Below are positions 12,436 to 21,988 of a stretch of 64,000 bases of DNA, one piece after another. The first letter of the stretch is position 1. Each line of letters opens with the position of its first letter. The stretch spans positions 620,001-684,000 of the forward strand of contig JAECYW010000019.1 in the NCBI GenBank assembly GCA_023014335.1, given 5' to 3'. The stretch comes from Galerina marginata (taxonomy: Eukaryota > Basidiomycota > Agaricomycetes > Agaricales > Galerinaceae). Both the position numbers and the translations under genes were made by a program. The notes beneath the pieces were generated by a model. It made no database searches and was not told where the DNA came from. It saw only the letters and a list, made by a program, of their open reading frames with translations.

Positions 12436-13399
12436 CTCGAGCTTGGCTCTTGGGGGGTGGGGGGTGTTCTTATGTCGTGTTTTTTTTTCTTTTTTTCCCT
12501 TTTCTTCTTTTCCTCTTTTCTTTTCCTGTTGACGACCATTTCTTTCTCCCTCTACATCTCTCATCGTTCTCGGAATTCCACTGCATATATCTTTTTCTCT
12601 TCTCTCTTCTCTCTCTCTCTCTCTCCTGTCTTTATTCGCTACTCGATGCTATTTTGTCCGTTGCACCTCTTTCCATTTCATTTCCTAGTCACTCCAATCT
12701 CTTTTATCTCGTACGCTAGCTTCCTCGTTGCGCTATTCATTTCACTTCTATGGCCTTTTCTTCCCAACTCTCCGCCTATACTATACTATTATGATTGAGC
12801 TTTATAGTTCTTTATATACGTATGTAGGCTCGCTTTCCTTGTCCGTGTCAGACTCGCCGCCGTCTCATATATCTCATCACAACTCTGGATCACTCATCTT
12901 TCCATCTCGTCAACTTGTACCATCTGCATTTCCTCATTTTAGTACCTCGCACTTCGAATTCACTACCAACTCGAGTCAGACCATTCTTTTGCAATATACG
13001 AGTACACGGCCGTCCGTTGATTCAGCCATCGACCGTATTTCCTGTCGTTTATTCTTTTCTTGTACATAGCATTTGTCAAAAATCGACTTCTCTTCCTATC
13101 CGAGCCTGCGGGTATCCCAGATAAGGGAACTATATCCAAAAATGAGAATTACCGACCTAGGATCGATGCCTCTTGACTTAAGTATGCTGATGACCGGCGA
13201 CCGGTGATTGCAAGGTACTTCACGAAGACAAGTAAACGTGTTCATAGTAGTTGACGCAGTGTAATATTTATTATGAGAGATAAATAGATGTAGATTAGAC
13301 ACTTGTTAATAAAATATAACAGGACGAGATAAGAGACAAAATATGACGAAACAACGAGACTATAAAATACAAGATAAGGGAGAGCAAATTAATTATCTA
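12436..13399. other. Convergent intergenic region
   Basis: It lies between the telobox gene (+) and the serine protease (-). The first 180 nt after the stop are strongly T/C-rich on the plus strand. No gene was recognised. Confidence 0.5.
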
Positions 13400-16300
13400 C
13401 TAATCATCACTCGGGATCTCAAAAACGCCAAGCAGTGCATCCAATGCCTTAGGATCCTTTGCAAGCTTGAGATAGATAACAGCTATTAGAAAGGAACATG
13501 TAACGAAAGAAATCAGACGGACCGAATAAACGTCAACACCAGGTAAAATATGAGCATCAGGGTACTTGGCCTTGATGCGCTTCTCAACGAAACTGATAGG
13601 CGTAGCATAGGAAATGTCTGTCCTGCCATCCCTCAAGCCAGTACCACTAGTAAGGAGGCCAACGATGCGCCCCTGGCCATCAACAACAGCAGCACCAGAG
13701 TCGCCTGGCGCAGAGAACGGGCCAGACTCGCGGTCGTATGAGAGGATGGCCAATTCCTTGGAGATTTCAGGGATATCATCATCCAGCTGCACTCGGATGA
13801 ATGACGGAATGGCGCTGGCACGACCCACGGTCACCCCGGTGGCGCTGCCATCCTTGACCACTACCAGGCAAGGGTCACCGTTCTTGTCCCGCGAGGTAGG
13901 GCGGCGCAGTTCGTCATCTGAGATGCCAGTTCCCTGGAGTGGCAGGAGACCCACGACTGAATGGTAGCCAGCAGGTTCTATGCCGTCGGGGTACATCTTG
14001 TCAGTAAATTTATGGGGGTGCATCCCAGTACCAAGACTAATCATGTTTCCTCCGAACTGAGATTTATCGATCTTGTCGTTGTCGACTTTGATGACGGCAA
14101 AATCTTCTGTGTACTTCTCGGCTTCACTGCCGGAACCAAAGCGGATTGGAGGGGCATAGACTATGTGGCCAAGGATGCGGCTGGTGTGGGTGGCCCAATG
14201 GTTTTTGACATAGTTGTAGAAGGTGTCGAGTCTCTCCGGTGCCTTCATTTCCCTCCAGAAGAACTCCGCACCCAGTAAGGGTCCTATCATTCCATCCGTT
14301 ATGGAAGCTAAACAGCGTTTGTACGCCTCATTGCCGAGGAGGAGGACATTGGAACGAGGCTGGCTAGAGTTCGTGTGTTCAAAGTCAACGTTCGGCTCCA
14401 CGTTCGGCGGGAGGACAACATGGCGAGCGGTAACGAGGAGGAGGTCGTCGCTGCTGCCACCTTCGGCCATGAAGAATCCACCAGTGCCCGCAGTATCCGG
14501 CGCGGATGCAGGAGAAATTGGGAGACTGAGCGCGTATGTTAGAGGGTCGCGAACGGCCACAGTTGGCTCCTCAGTAAAAACAGGCGAGAGGAGTTTAGGA
14601 CCCGCCGTCCTGCTAACAGATGATTCGCGGATTTCGACGTCGACGTCGGTAATGCCGACCTCTTCAAGAACGCGGAGGCACCTAAAAAACTTGGTTTGTG
14701 GGCCAATGCAAGCATGGCATTTACGAGTCTTTCTCTTTGTCACTAAAAATTCTCAATGTATTCACAGACTTTCCATGACATCATCATAAGGTCTGTTTCG
14801 AAATCAGCTCAAAAATGATGTCATTTTGGCAAACATTCACAAAAATCTCCATACATAACAGTGGGTGACCTTCGTACCTTCCACAGCTGCAGCCGTTATG
14901 TTGAACAACAGTTAGCTGACCTTTCAAGATTAGAGAATAGCTCACACAAGCAACACACAATTAAACTTACCTGCCTTACAGTCTCACAGTGGCGTTTACT
15001 TGGCGATCATAATTTGCGGAAGTTCTGAAGCAATTTGGTATCTCTGACTAGGTATGAGTTTTAATTGTTATCTTGTCTTGCAAGAATAGACTTAATACCA
15101 TACCAGATCCTCAGTATCACTGGCGAAAATGCCTCAAACAATGACATGATGGCCGACAAGCTTGAGGTGGCTGATCCTGGAGTTTTCGAAAGTCAACCAT
15201 ATGCGATGCTTTCTTCATGTCATTAACTTAGTGGCACAGACACTGGTAAAACAATTTGACGTACGAAAAACAGTGACTGGCACTGTCAGCGCCGATGAGG
15301 ACAACAAAATTCAGGAGCTGGCTGGAGATCTGGACGACGATCGTGAGGAGCGGAAAACGCAGGAGGCGCTCCTGCGGGAGTCACTGGAGACAGCTGGCAA
15401 TGTGGGACCCGATGACGACGTTGAAGGATGGGTTAACAAAATGGCCGGGGTTGGGTACAGGTAGTGACTGGGACACCCGCGGGTTACTCGTGCTACCATT
15501 CCCTAATTCAATCAAGATAAACACATAAGTAGCACTTCAGAGCTTCGTTCAATCATTACTCACCTTGTGTCAAGCCCATATTGAGCCCAAGCTTCAGCGT
15601 CAAGTGAAATTGAGGGCCAGGAAGCCTTTCGCCGCCATACACAGGTAAGGTAAAGTTCATATTTTAGTCAAATGTTTACTCACATTGTATTTAGCCCACC
15701 TGGAGCTCAAGACTTCGACGTTTTGACATCAATGCCACGTCGTCGTCGACAGCCCACCCACTTGACTCCCAATTCATGATCACGTCGACCTATGCCTCAA
15801 GCATCTATCAGTCGAAAGCACGAAAACAAGAGCAAAAGACTCACCACAACAAAGCAGCCATCCAGGCTCCTCAACGCACCACGCTGCGGCGGTCTATTTA
15901 CTGCAGTAGTCATTGCCCCCACTGCCAGTTGTTACGCCCGCTTCCTTCCTTCCTTCCATTGTACATTCGGCGGCTGGAGCTGAAGCCACGGGAGGAAATG
16001 GAATGCGCCGTATCATGAGCATCGATGTTGGAGATAAGGGCGATGCAGCAGCATCATATGGCATTAGCAGTCGAAGGGCTATTGTAGAGAAGGCTGCGAG
16101 GGCTTGCTTCGCTGTTGTAGGCAGTGCGACAGTAGTTGGCCATATCTTCATGTTGACACCCGAGGTAATGGATCTGGTATGGCAGCTACGGCCATGTCGA
16201 CGAGGTGGGGCAGTGTCGACCATGCTAACGAGGTGTCTGCGGGTTCTTCGACACCTGGTGTGAGTTTTCATGCGACGACCGTCGAACAATTGCGAATGGG

Positions 16301-17161
16301 GTTGCCCGCCATGTGGCTGTCCTTACTGTGATGTGGCGGCAGCCATGGTGTGTAATGGGGGTGACGGCATACTGAGGGGCGCTGGGTTGGGGTGAGGTTT
16401 GGCTGAGCTGCACAGCAGGGGTCGGTTTTTACAACATACCTGGTGTATTCCCTTACCCAAGATCCTTTGTCTACCTCCAAATCCGGCCCACATACCTCAT
16501 TGGAGGGGAGGGGCACTCGGAAGGATCCTCGGCATTGTTTTGGGGCATGTTATATGAGGCTAGTGAGACTGGAGATGGACAGTGGATGAAGCTGGAGAGA
16601 CAAATAGTGGGAGGTGGTTGAAGCCGACGACGACGGAAATAGAAGGTGCGGAAATAAAACCGCGGCGGGCCGGCGGGCCGGCTCGTATAGCGTGACAAGG
16701 CCCCCCAAAAAAACCTGGGTCCCAAACGATAAAAGAACGAGCCCTATAAATAGGACTCGTAAAGTTTCAGAGTTGGCTTTTTCGCCGGAAAGAAATTTGG
16801 GTGTCACTCACTTGAAGGCCACAGTGTTGCCCTCTTCACCACTGAGGGATCCGGGTTTCACCCCTATCCATAGGACGATGGGGGCGGAGGATTCTCCAAC
16901 CACCCCAATCCGAACGATGTCAGTACTTGTCCATTGGACCCCCATCTCAGCCAGACAAGCAAGAACTTTGGGAGCCACTTCGTATTCCCAAGCAGTATTT
17001 AGCTTATGATTGACGACAACCCCGAGCTCCTTGGTCTTTGGCCACGCGCCGCTATATAGCTCCCATGGTGTGTTGCTAGTGCGCGCCACCAAGAGCGGGG
17101 AGGAGGGCAGCCAAGGGTAGTAAGTAGTGTTGTTGGACAGGGTGTCCGGTAAGTCTGTCAT
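13400..17161 (-). CDS. Trypsin-fold serine protease with a 2.13-kb intron
   Basis: Exon 1 (17161-16812) and exon 2 (14681-13400) join in frame to 543 residues. The splice uses GTGAGT at 16811 and TTTTTTAG at 14682 and restores the motif AFKCLRVLEE across the junction. The family is an agaricomycete trypsin-like protein with a long N-terminal domain. The triad is visible as His in VTARHVV (~204), Asp in TEDFAVIKV (~310) and Ser in APGDSGAAV (~445). Unusually, after the usual end near HILPG there is a hydrophobic stretch (about 503-522) that could be a C-terminal membrane anchor, or could be an unspliced tail. The intron carries a hAT transposase remnant on the opposite strand. The start Met precedes TDLPDTLS; an upstream in-frame codon at 17236 looks less natural. 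Substrate is unknown. Confidence 0.75.
15016..15464 (+). mobile_element. hAT-family transposase remnant inside protease intron
   Basis: Degenerate pieces of a hAT transposase are read in broken frames. They include FAEVLKQFGISD, then ILSITGENASNND (like the hAT core with its Asn/Asp-rich motif), then VNHMRCFLHVINLVAQ followed by an acidic linker and EGWVNKMAGV. Frame changes and stops show it is inactive. It lies antisense to the host protease gene. Clear terminal inverted repeats and target duplications were not found by eye, so the true element borders are unknown and probably wider. Confidence 0.7.
16738..16759. repeat. Imperfect 22-nt palindrome with TATA core
   Basis: Arms CGAG-C-CCTAT and ATAGG-A-CTCG pair around AA with one mismatch, within the long protease intron about 50 nt from its donor. 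It could be a transposon-derived hairpin or a TATA element (TATAAAT) for unknown transcription. Confidence 0.5.
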
Positions 17162-18075
17162 TGAGAATCCTTGGCTTTTGAGTTTGCCAGTACAATGGAC
17201 CCAGTGCGAGGGCGAGGGAAAACAACAAGGGACCAAAGGCGAGTTTCAGAGAGACTATGACTCCTAAAACTATGTATTGAGCTGCATCCGAGATAGAGTC
17301 ATAGAGAAGTTACTCACTTAGTCTCACTTTATAAATCGCCCGCCTTGATTTGTTTTGGAAATAAAATCACGGCCAATGCGAATTTCACGAAGTGCGCTAG
17401 CACTAAGTACTGAGTACCTGAGAACGCGCTACCGCAAGCGGGGATCATACCCAGCCCACGAATCCAAGCGGTCTAACCGCTAACCTCTGAATTGTTAACG
17501 TGAACCCTAAGTGCTCATTGGACAGCAGTTTGTCTGCCGCGTTAGGGTGTGGGTTGTTAATCGTTTATGATGCTAGCCGCCGAGAGATTAATGGTTTACT
17601 ATCGACTGTCGGCTCCTTACGGTTTTCATGACCAGTATCAAGCCTAGTCCTTTGAAAGTTGCATGACGAAGGCAAGAAATCAAGTAAGATCTGGCGTAGA
17701 AAGAGAATGGAATAATGGAAGACTGTCGTGGCCAAATGACAGAAACAGTGAAGTCACACAGAAGCGAGTGGGACCGAGCTCTGTTGCGGACAACTTGGAT
17801 GATGTACAAGAACGGGAGCAAGAACGGCTACTGGTACCGATGTCAGATGAGGAAAGTCCGAACACATCTGCGTCGAGATTGGTTATGTAAGGAGCAGCCT
17901 TATAACTAAACACTGAATAGTCGGCCAGAAGATCCTGAAAGCGCAATAGGTATGTTCTTTCTTTTTGGTGGAGCTACAATAGGTACTTAGATTCGAATTG
18001 GCGTGTTCAGGGATTCTACCCGGTAAACCTGCCGCGCGCAAGTACCTCTAGATCTATCTTCTGAAGACTTGTGGT
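17162..18075. other. Intergenic, protease promoter side and MFS 3' flank
   Basis: No gene was recognised. TATAAA on the minus strand at 17328-17333 may serve the protease gene. An unfoldable tRNA-like stretch lies at about 17400-17500 (minus). An open frame at 17663-17890 has no recognisable family. Confidence 0.4.
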
Positions 18076-20397
18076 CTACATAGAGGCCTTGCCTCTCGGT
18101 TCATATGGTACGAGAAGGGCCAATCCTCCTGCGAAGATTACGAGAGCTCCTGCAATATAGACTGGTACAGCGGTTGATAGATCGGCGTATAGGGCGATTA
18201 TAGGAGCCTAGTCAGTTTCCACACAGCGTGAATTAGTCGTGGAGGATCAATATTTAAAGGACGCAGCGTACGATTAATCCAAAAATTCGAGTTGCAGCGG
18301 CGACTAGACCGTTACCAGTGCCTCTATCCTTCGCGGGAAATATCTCTGGAGAGATAGCATAAAGCACCCCATACATGATCTTGTCAGAAGCAGTCAAGTT
18401 AATAAATCATTCTAGGCATTCCACCACAAAATGAAGTACGCACATTGCTGCTAAAAGCGTACCCGCAGTTCCATCCCAGCAACGCGTTTGAAGTTCTGGC
18501 GGTTGTCGTAGCGAAAAGGAACGCGCCAGTGACAGCTAAAGTAAGCGTTAATACGGGGTTGAAGCGAGGGCATAGAAGACCTGCCGGCCGATGCTGCCAG
18601 TGCGCCTCTGCGACCGAATTGCGGAATCTCGACCATCAAAGTTGCGAAAAAGGCAGCGGGCACACCAACAACACTGAGAATAAAAGTCTGTATTTAAAAA
18701 GCTTCAGCGACGGTTCGTGACAGCAGACAAATAGATTACGTTGCGGTATGTGATGTTGAGAGAAGCATCACCAAAGTGTGCGCCGCGGCTCGCAAGGCTT
18801 GTTAGGGCAATCAACTCCCAGTTCTTACATGAAAGAAAAAACGCACAGGAATGGGAGGAAGTTGTTGTACAGCGTCGATGCGAGCCCAATGACACCTAAC
18901 TTAATTTCAGAACAATCGCCAGAACAATCGTGAAACTACATACCCCAAATGGCTATCAGTAGGGATGTCGAATAGGCAATCTTCCGTGTTCTAAACAAGG
19001 ACTTGATGTGCTCTCCAGTAAAATGCGACGTCCGACTTAGGGACCATTTCCCCGCTCCTCCAACCTTAGCATCATACAGTGATCCAATAGAGGTAAGGTG
19101 GTCTACAGTCAGAGAAGATGTCTTGCCATTATATGTGGCGACTTTGTGAATGACGGCGACCGCTGCCTCGTCTTGGCCTTTACCGATCAGGTATCGCGGG
19201 CTCTCCACGAGGTTGAAGAGGAAAAAACGCGCGCCCCAGAGAAGGAGGGTAATTCCTCCGAGCACGAAGAGGAGGTAGCGCCAGCCCATGTTCTCGTGGC
19301 GCTGACAAGTGGGAGAGGTGACTTGACATGAAAAGTTTGCTATCAGGGGCCAAGCGAGCTGGAAGAGACCTTAGATGCAAAAGGATTCCAAGAAGAGAAA
19401 ACGGAGTACGAACGAGGTTGACGAGAAGTTGCCCAAGGCACCAATATATTGACATGAAGGTTAGCAGGTACTGGTGGGATGCTGGAACAAGGTCTGGAAT
19501 TGATTCATGTAAGAAACGGTTCCCTTTGAATGTGAATGAGATTAACCAAGAAATATCGCAGAGTCGATAGGCAGGTTTCCTAAAAGCAAGTCAATAATAA
19601 ACCGAGTCGATGGAGCCACAAGCCCTACCTCCAACACCGACACCCATTACGGCTAATAAGGAAGCTAGCGTCAAGAAATTCGGCGAGCCACCCGCCGCTA
19701 GACCGAAGACGCCCGCAATAAATAGGGTGACGTTAAAACACCATCTGGGTAGGCGCGTCAGTTGAGATTTATTTTACATATACGGCCTAGAGATAACTTC
19801 GAAATAGCACGGACCGTCTACCCCAAATATCACAGCCAAGGCCCCAGAACACGGCCCCGACTAAAAGACCAGCGTTTGCCGCGAGACTGAGAAATGGGGT
19901 GTTGAAGTGGAACTCGTCCACCACTGGCGCGAGTATAAGTCCGGTAATCAGCTGGTCAATTAAATGATGGATGAGATGGTACAGTCTCGTGCCCGAGGGG
20001 AGAAGGATGACTAACGGGCCACACGCTGTCTCTGTAAGATGGCTCTAGATGAGTAAAATAAAAATCAGGTCATTCCAAGGGTGCGTACGCAAACCATCCA
20101 AAGCCTGCGACGACGAATAACATGTACTAGATGCATTGAAGAGGGATCGTTACTTGATCAGTGAAGAACAAAAGGTGAAGAGAAAATAGATACCTGATAC
20201 CTTCCCATCCCCAATTCCTGGATCGCGCGATTTAAGACCAAGGTTTTCGCATGATAGATAGGATCCAGCACGCCGTCCTCGTACAAGTTCTCGACAGAAC
20301 TATCCGCGAATACCTCTTGTGTTGGACTGGCCTTCTCGTCGTAGGCATCGTTCAGCGACGGCTTCGGCGAGGCAGAGGTCGGGTCATCGTGGTTCAT
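18076..20397 (-). CDS. MFS transporter (SVOP/sugar-transporter-like)
   Basis: A multi-exon gene on the minus strand starts with MNHDDPTS at 20397 and ends PRGKASM at 18076. The order of recognisable pieces is: the cytoplasmic N-terminus with IYHAKTLVLNRAIQELGMG, YMLFVVAGFGWFAY, a GLGCDIWGRR loop (the conserved MFS A-type motif region), FNVTLFIAGVFGLAAGGSP, GVGVGGNLPIDSAIFL, LVPASHQYLLTFMSIYW, LAWPLIANFSC, then ENMGWRYLLFVLGG and ESPRYLIGKG. Three further hydrophobic segments and AVPVYIAGALVIFAGGL follow. This pattern is that of 12-TM fungal MFS proteins related to synaptic-vesicle-2-like and sugar porters. The substrate is unknown. Exon borders were checked only at selected joins, so small errors are possible. 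Confidence 0.8.
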
Positions 20398-20901
20398 GCT
20401 GGGCAGCCTTTACTCCTCTCTGGAAATCCGGACGGGTGTTCAGCCGTCAGAAGAGTGACTTATTACCTTATTCTTATACTTCCATACGTCGGTCAAAAAT
20501 AGAACGAAGGGAATGTGATTGGCTCTTCCGCCGACCTGGACATCCGATTGGCCGGTGGGAGGATTCGAAGGCATATGTTTTTTATCTTATCTGGCCTGAT
20601 TTTCGCACAGGCGATGGGGTGAATGGAGATTGGAGTTGGAGAGGAGCTTGCCCCATCCAATGATCCACGAATTACTGGGGCTTCATTGATTTAGCCCTTA
20701 GGCCAGTGGGGATGATTTAAACCCAGAGGACATACTTTTAAACTGGCTTTGATCGAGGAATCAACAATTAGAGTAGCGATGGTCGAGGTCGGCGCCGTTT
20801 CGTTCTTACAATTGAGTTGGGTATTCGGCAGCGAAAAAGCAAATTAATAGACGAAAAACTAGACACACTGAAATTACGCGTCAACAACTTCTAGGACCGA
20901 T
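20398..20901. other. Intergenic
   Basis: It contains the 5' flank of the MFS gene and the 3' flank of prefoldin 3. Nothing else was recognised. Confidence 0.5.
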
Positions 20902-21783
20902 TCAGCCTTTCAACGCCGATTTTTGCTCCTTCTCTCTCAGCTCTCTCCTTCGTTTTACGTCCCAATTGTAGACTCGGGCCGTGTTCACTTCCATAATCGT
21001 AAGCTGTTCTCTCAGAAATTCAAGGTCCTCAATCGTGTTATTCAAGCTCGTCTGAGCAACCTTGAGCTTGGACTGTAGGAGTGCAATGGCAGCTGGAAGC
21101 TTGTACGACAGCATCACGTTTGCCTGTGTAGATATAATGGGTGGGTGGTGAGATGACGTCGATGGTTTAGTCGTGCTATAATACGCCTACGCACCCCGAG
21201 CCACAGATAGACTGTGTCGGTGTCCTCAAGTTCGGCTTCGGCGTAGAGGGTGTCGTTCAGTTCGAAAGTAGTCGTCAGTGGCTTCGGAGATTCTTCTTCT
21301 TCCTCAAGATCGTCGAGATCATCCTCGTCTTCCTTCGCTTTGCCCTTGCCTTCCTAAAAAAATCATTAGAACGAACACAGATTCCAAAGCCACATCTCCA
21401 CTTACTCGTTTCTCCTGTAGGTATTCCACCATATCCAACGTCTTCTTAATATCTGGAATCTTCTCCTCGAGGCTGGCCCGCCGCTGTGCTAGATTGGAGT
21501 CCATGTATCGGTACTTGCTGATCTTCCGGAGAGACTATCTTTCACATGAGGTGCTAACGTAGGGAGGAAAACACGCGTACGCTAGCGCATCCTGGAAGGC
21601 TTTGAGCGTTGACTCTACATCCGCATCGGCGCCTCCAAGATATTCATCGACATCTGCCTAAGGATTCAAATCGGTCAGAAGAAGTGGGGTAATTTTGTTG
21701 GAAGGACATACGATGAATGGAGCTTTTGGGATACCTCGTGGGTTCTTTTCCTCTGAGAATACTGGCTTGACCTTTGGAGCCAT
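20902..21783 (-). CDS. PAC10: Prefoldin subunit 3
   Basis: Exons on the minus strand begin MAPKVKPVFSEEKNPRGIPK, continue with ADVDEYLGG, YRYMDSNLAQRRASLEEKIP and MVEYLQEKR, then an acidic insert and FELNDTLYAEAELED, and end with ANVMLSYKLPAAIALL and a long C-terminal helix. This alpha-type prefoldin subunit forms half of a coiled coil on each side of a beta-hairpin. The hexamer hands nascent actin and tubulin to the CCT chaperonin. The size, about 190 residues, fits the family. It is divergent from MRD1 with a 205-bp shared upstream region. Confidence 0.9.
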
Positions 21784-21988
21784 AAGTGTTTTTGAGAACG
21801 AAAAATAAAGGTCTAAAACGCGAACTGATTGAAATTCTGTTGTCGGAGGGAATGGCGATGCCCGAGCGGAGTTTAAACATTCTGGTGATATAAAACCGAA
21901 ATATTTTTTCCTCTTTTCAAATCTCCCAGGTCGGTACCAAACGCTTTCTTCATCCACTCAGTGCTAACCATGTATTCAATAGCCTCTT

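Noticed and set aside
8481..12564. Many long antisense and alternate-frame open stretches across the telobox gene tail (for example 9310-10158 minus)
   Set aside because: They mirror the G/C-rich low-complexity codons of the 1,687-residue frame, are Arg/Pro/His-biased and lack any domain; the plus-strand frame with teloboxes is the real one.
15905..16330. A separate gene within the protease intron
   Set aside because: Open frames on both strands are of similar length with no recognisable domain, so they are taken as chance frames in the inserted or intronic DNA.
17400..17500. tRNA gene on the minus strand
   Set aside because: D-arm-like and T-arm-like words are present but the arms do not pair and the spacing between A- and B-box-like words is too short.
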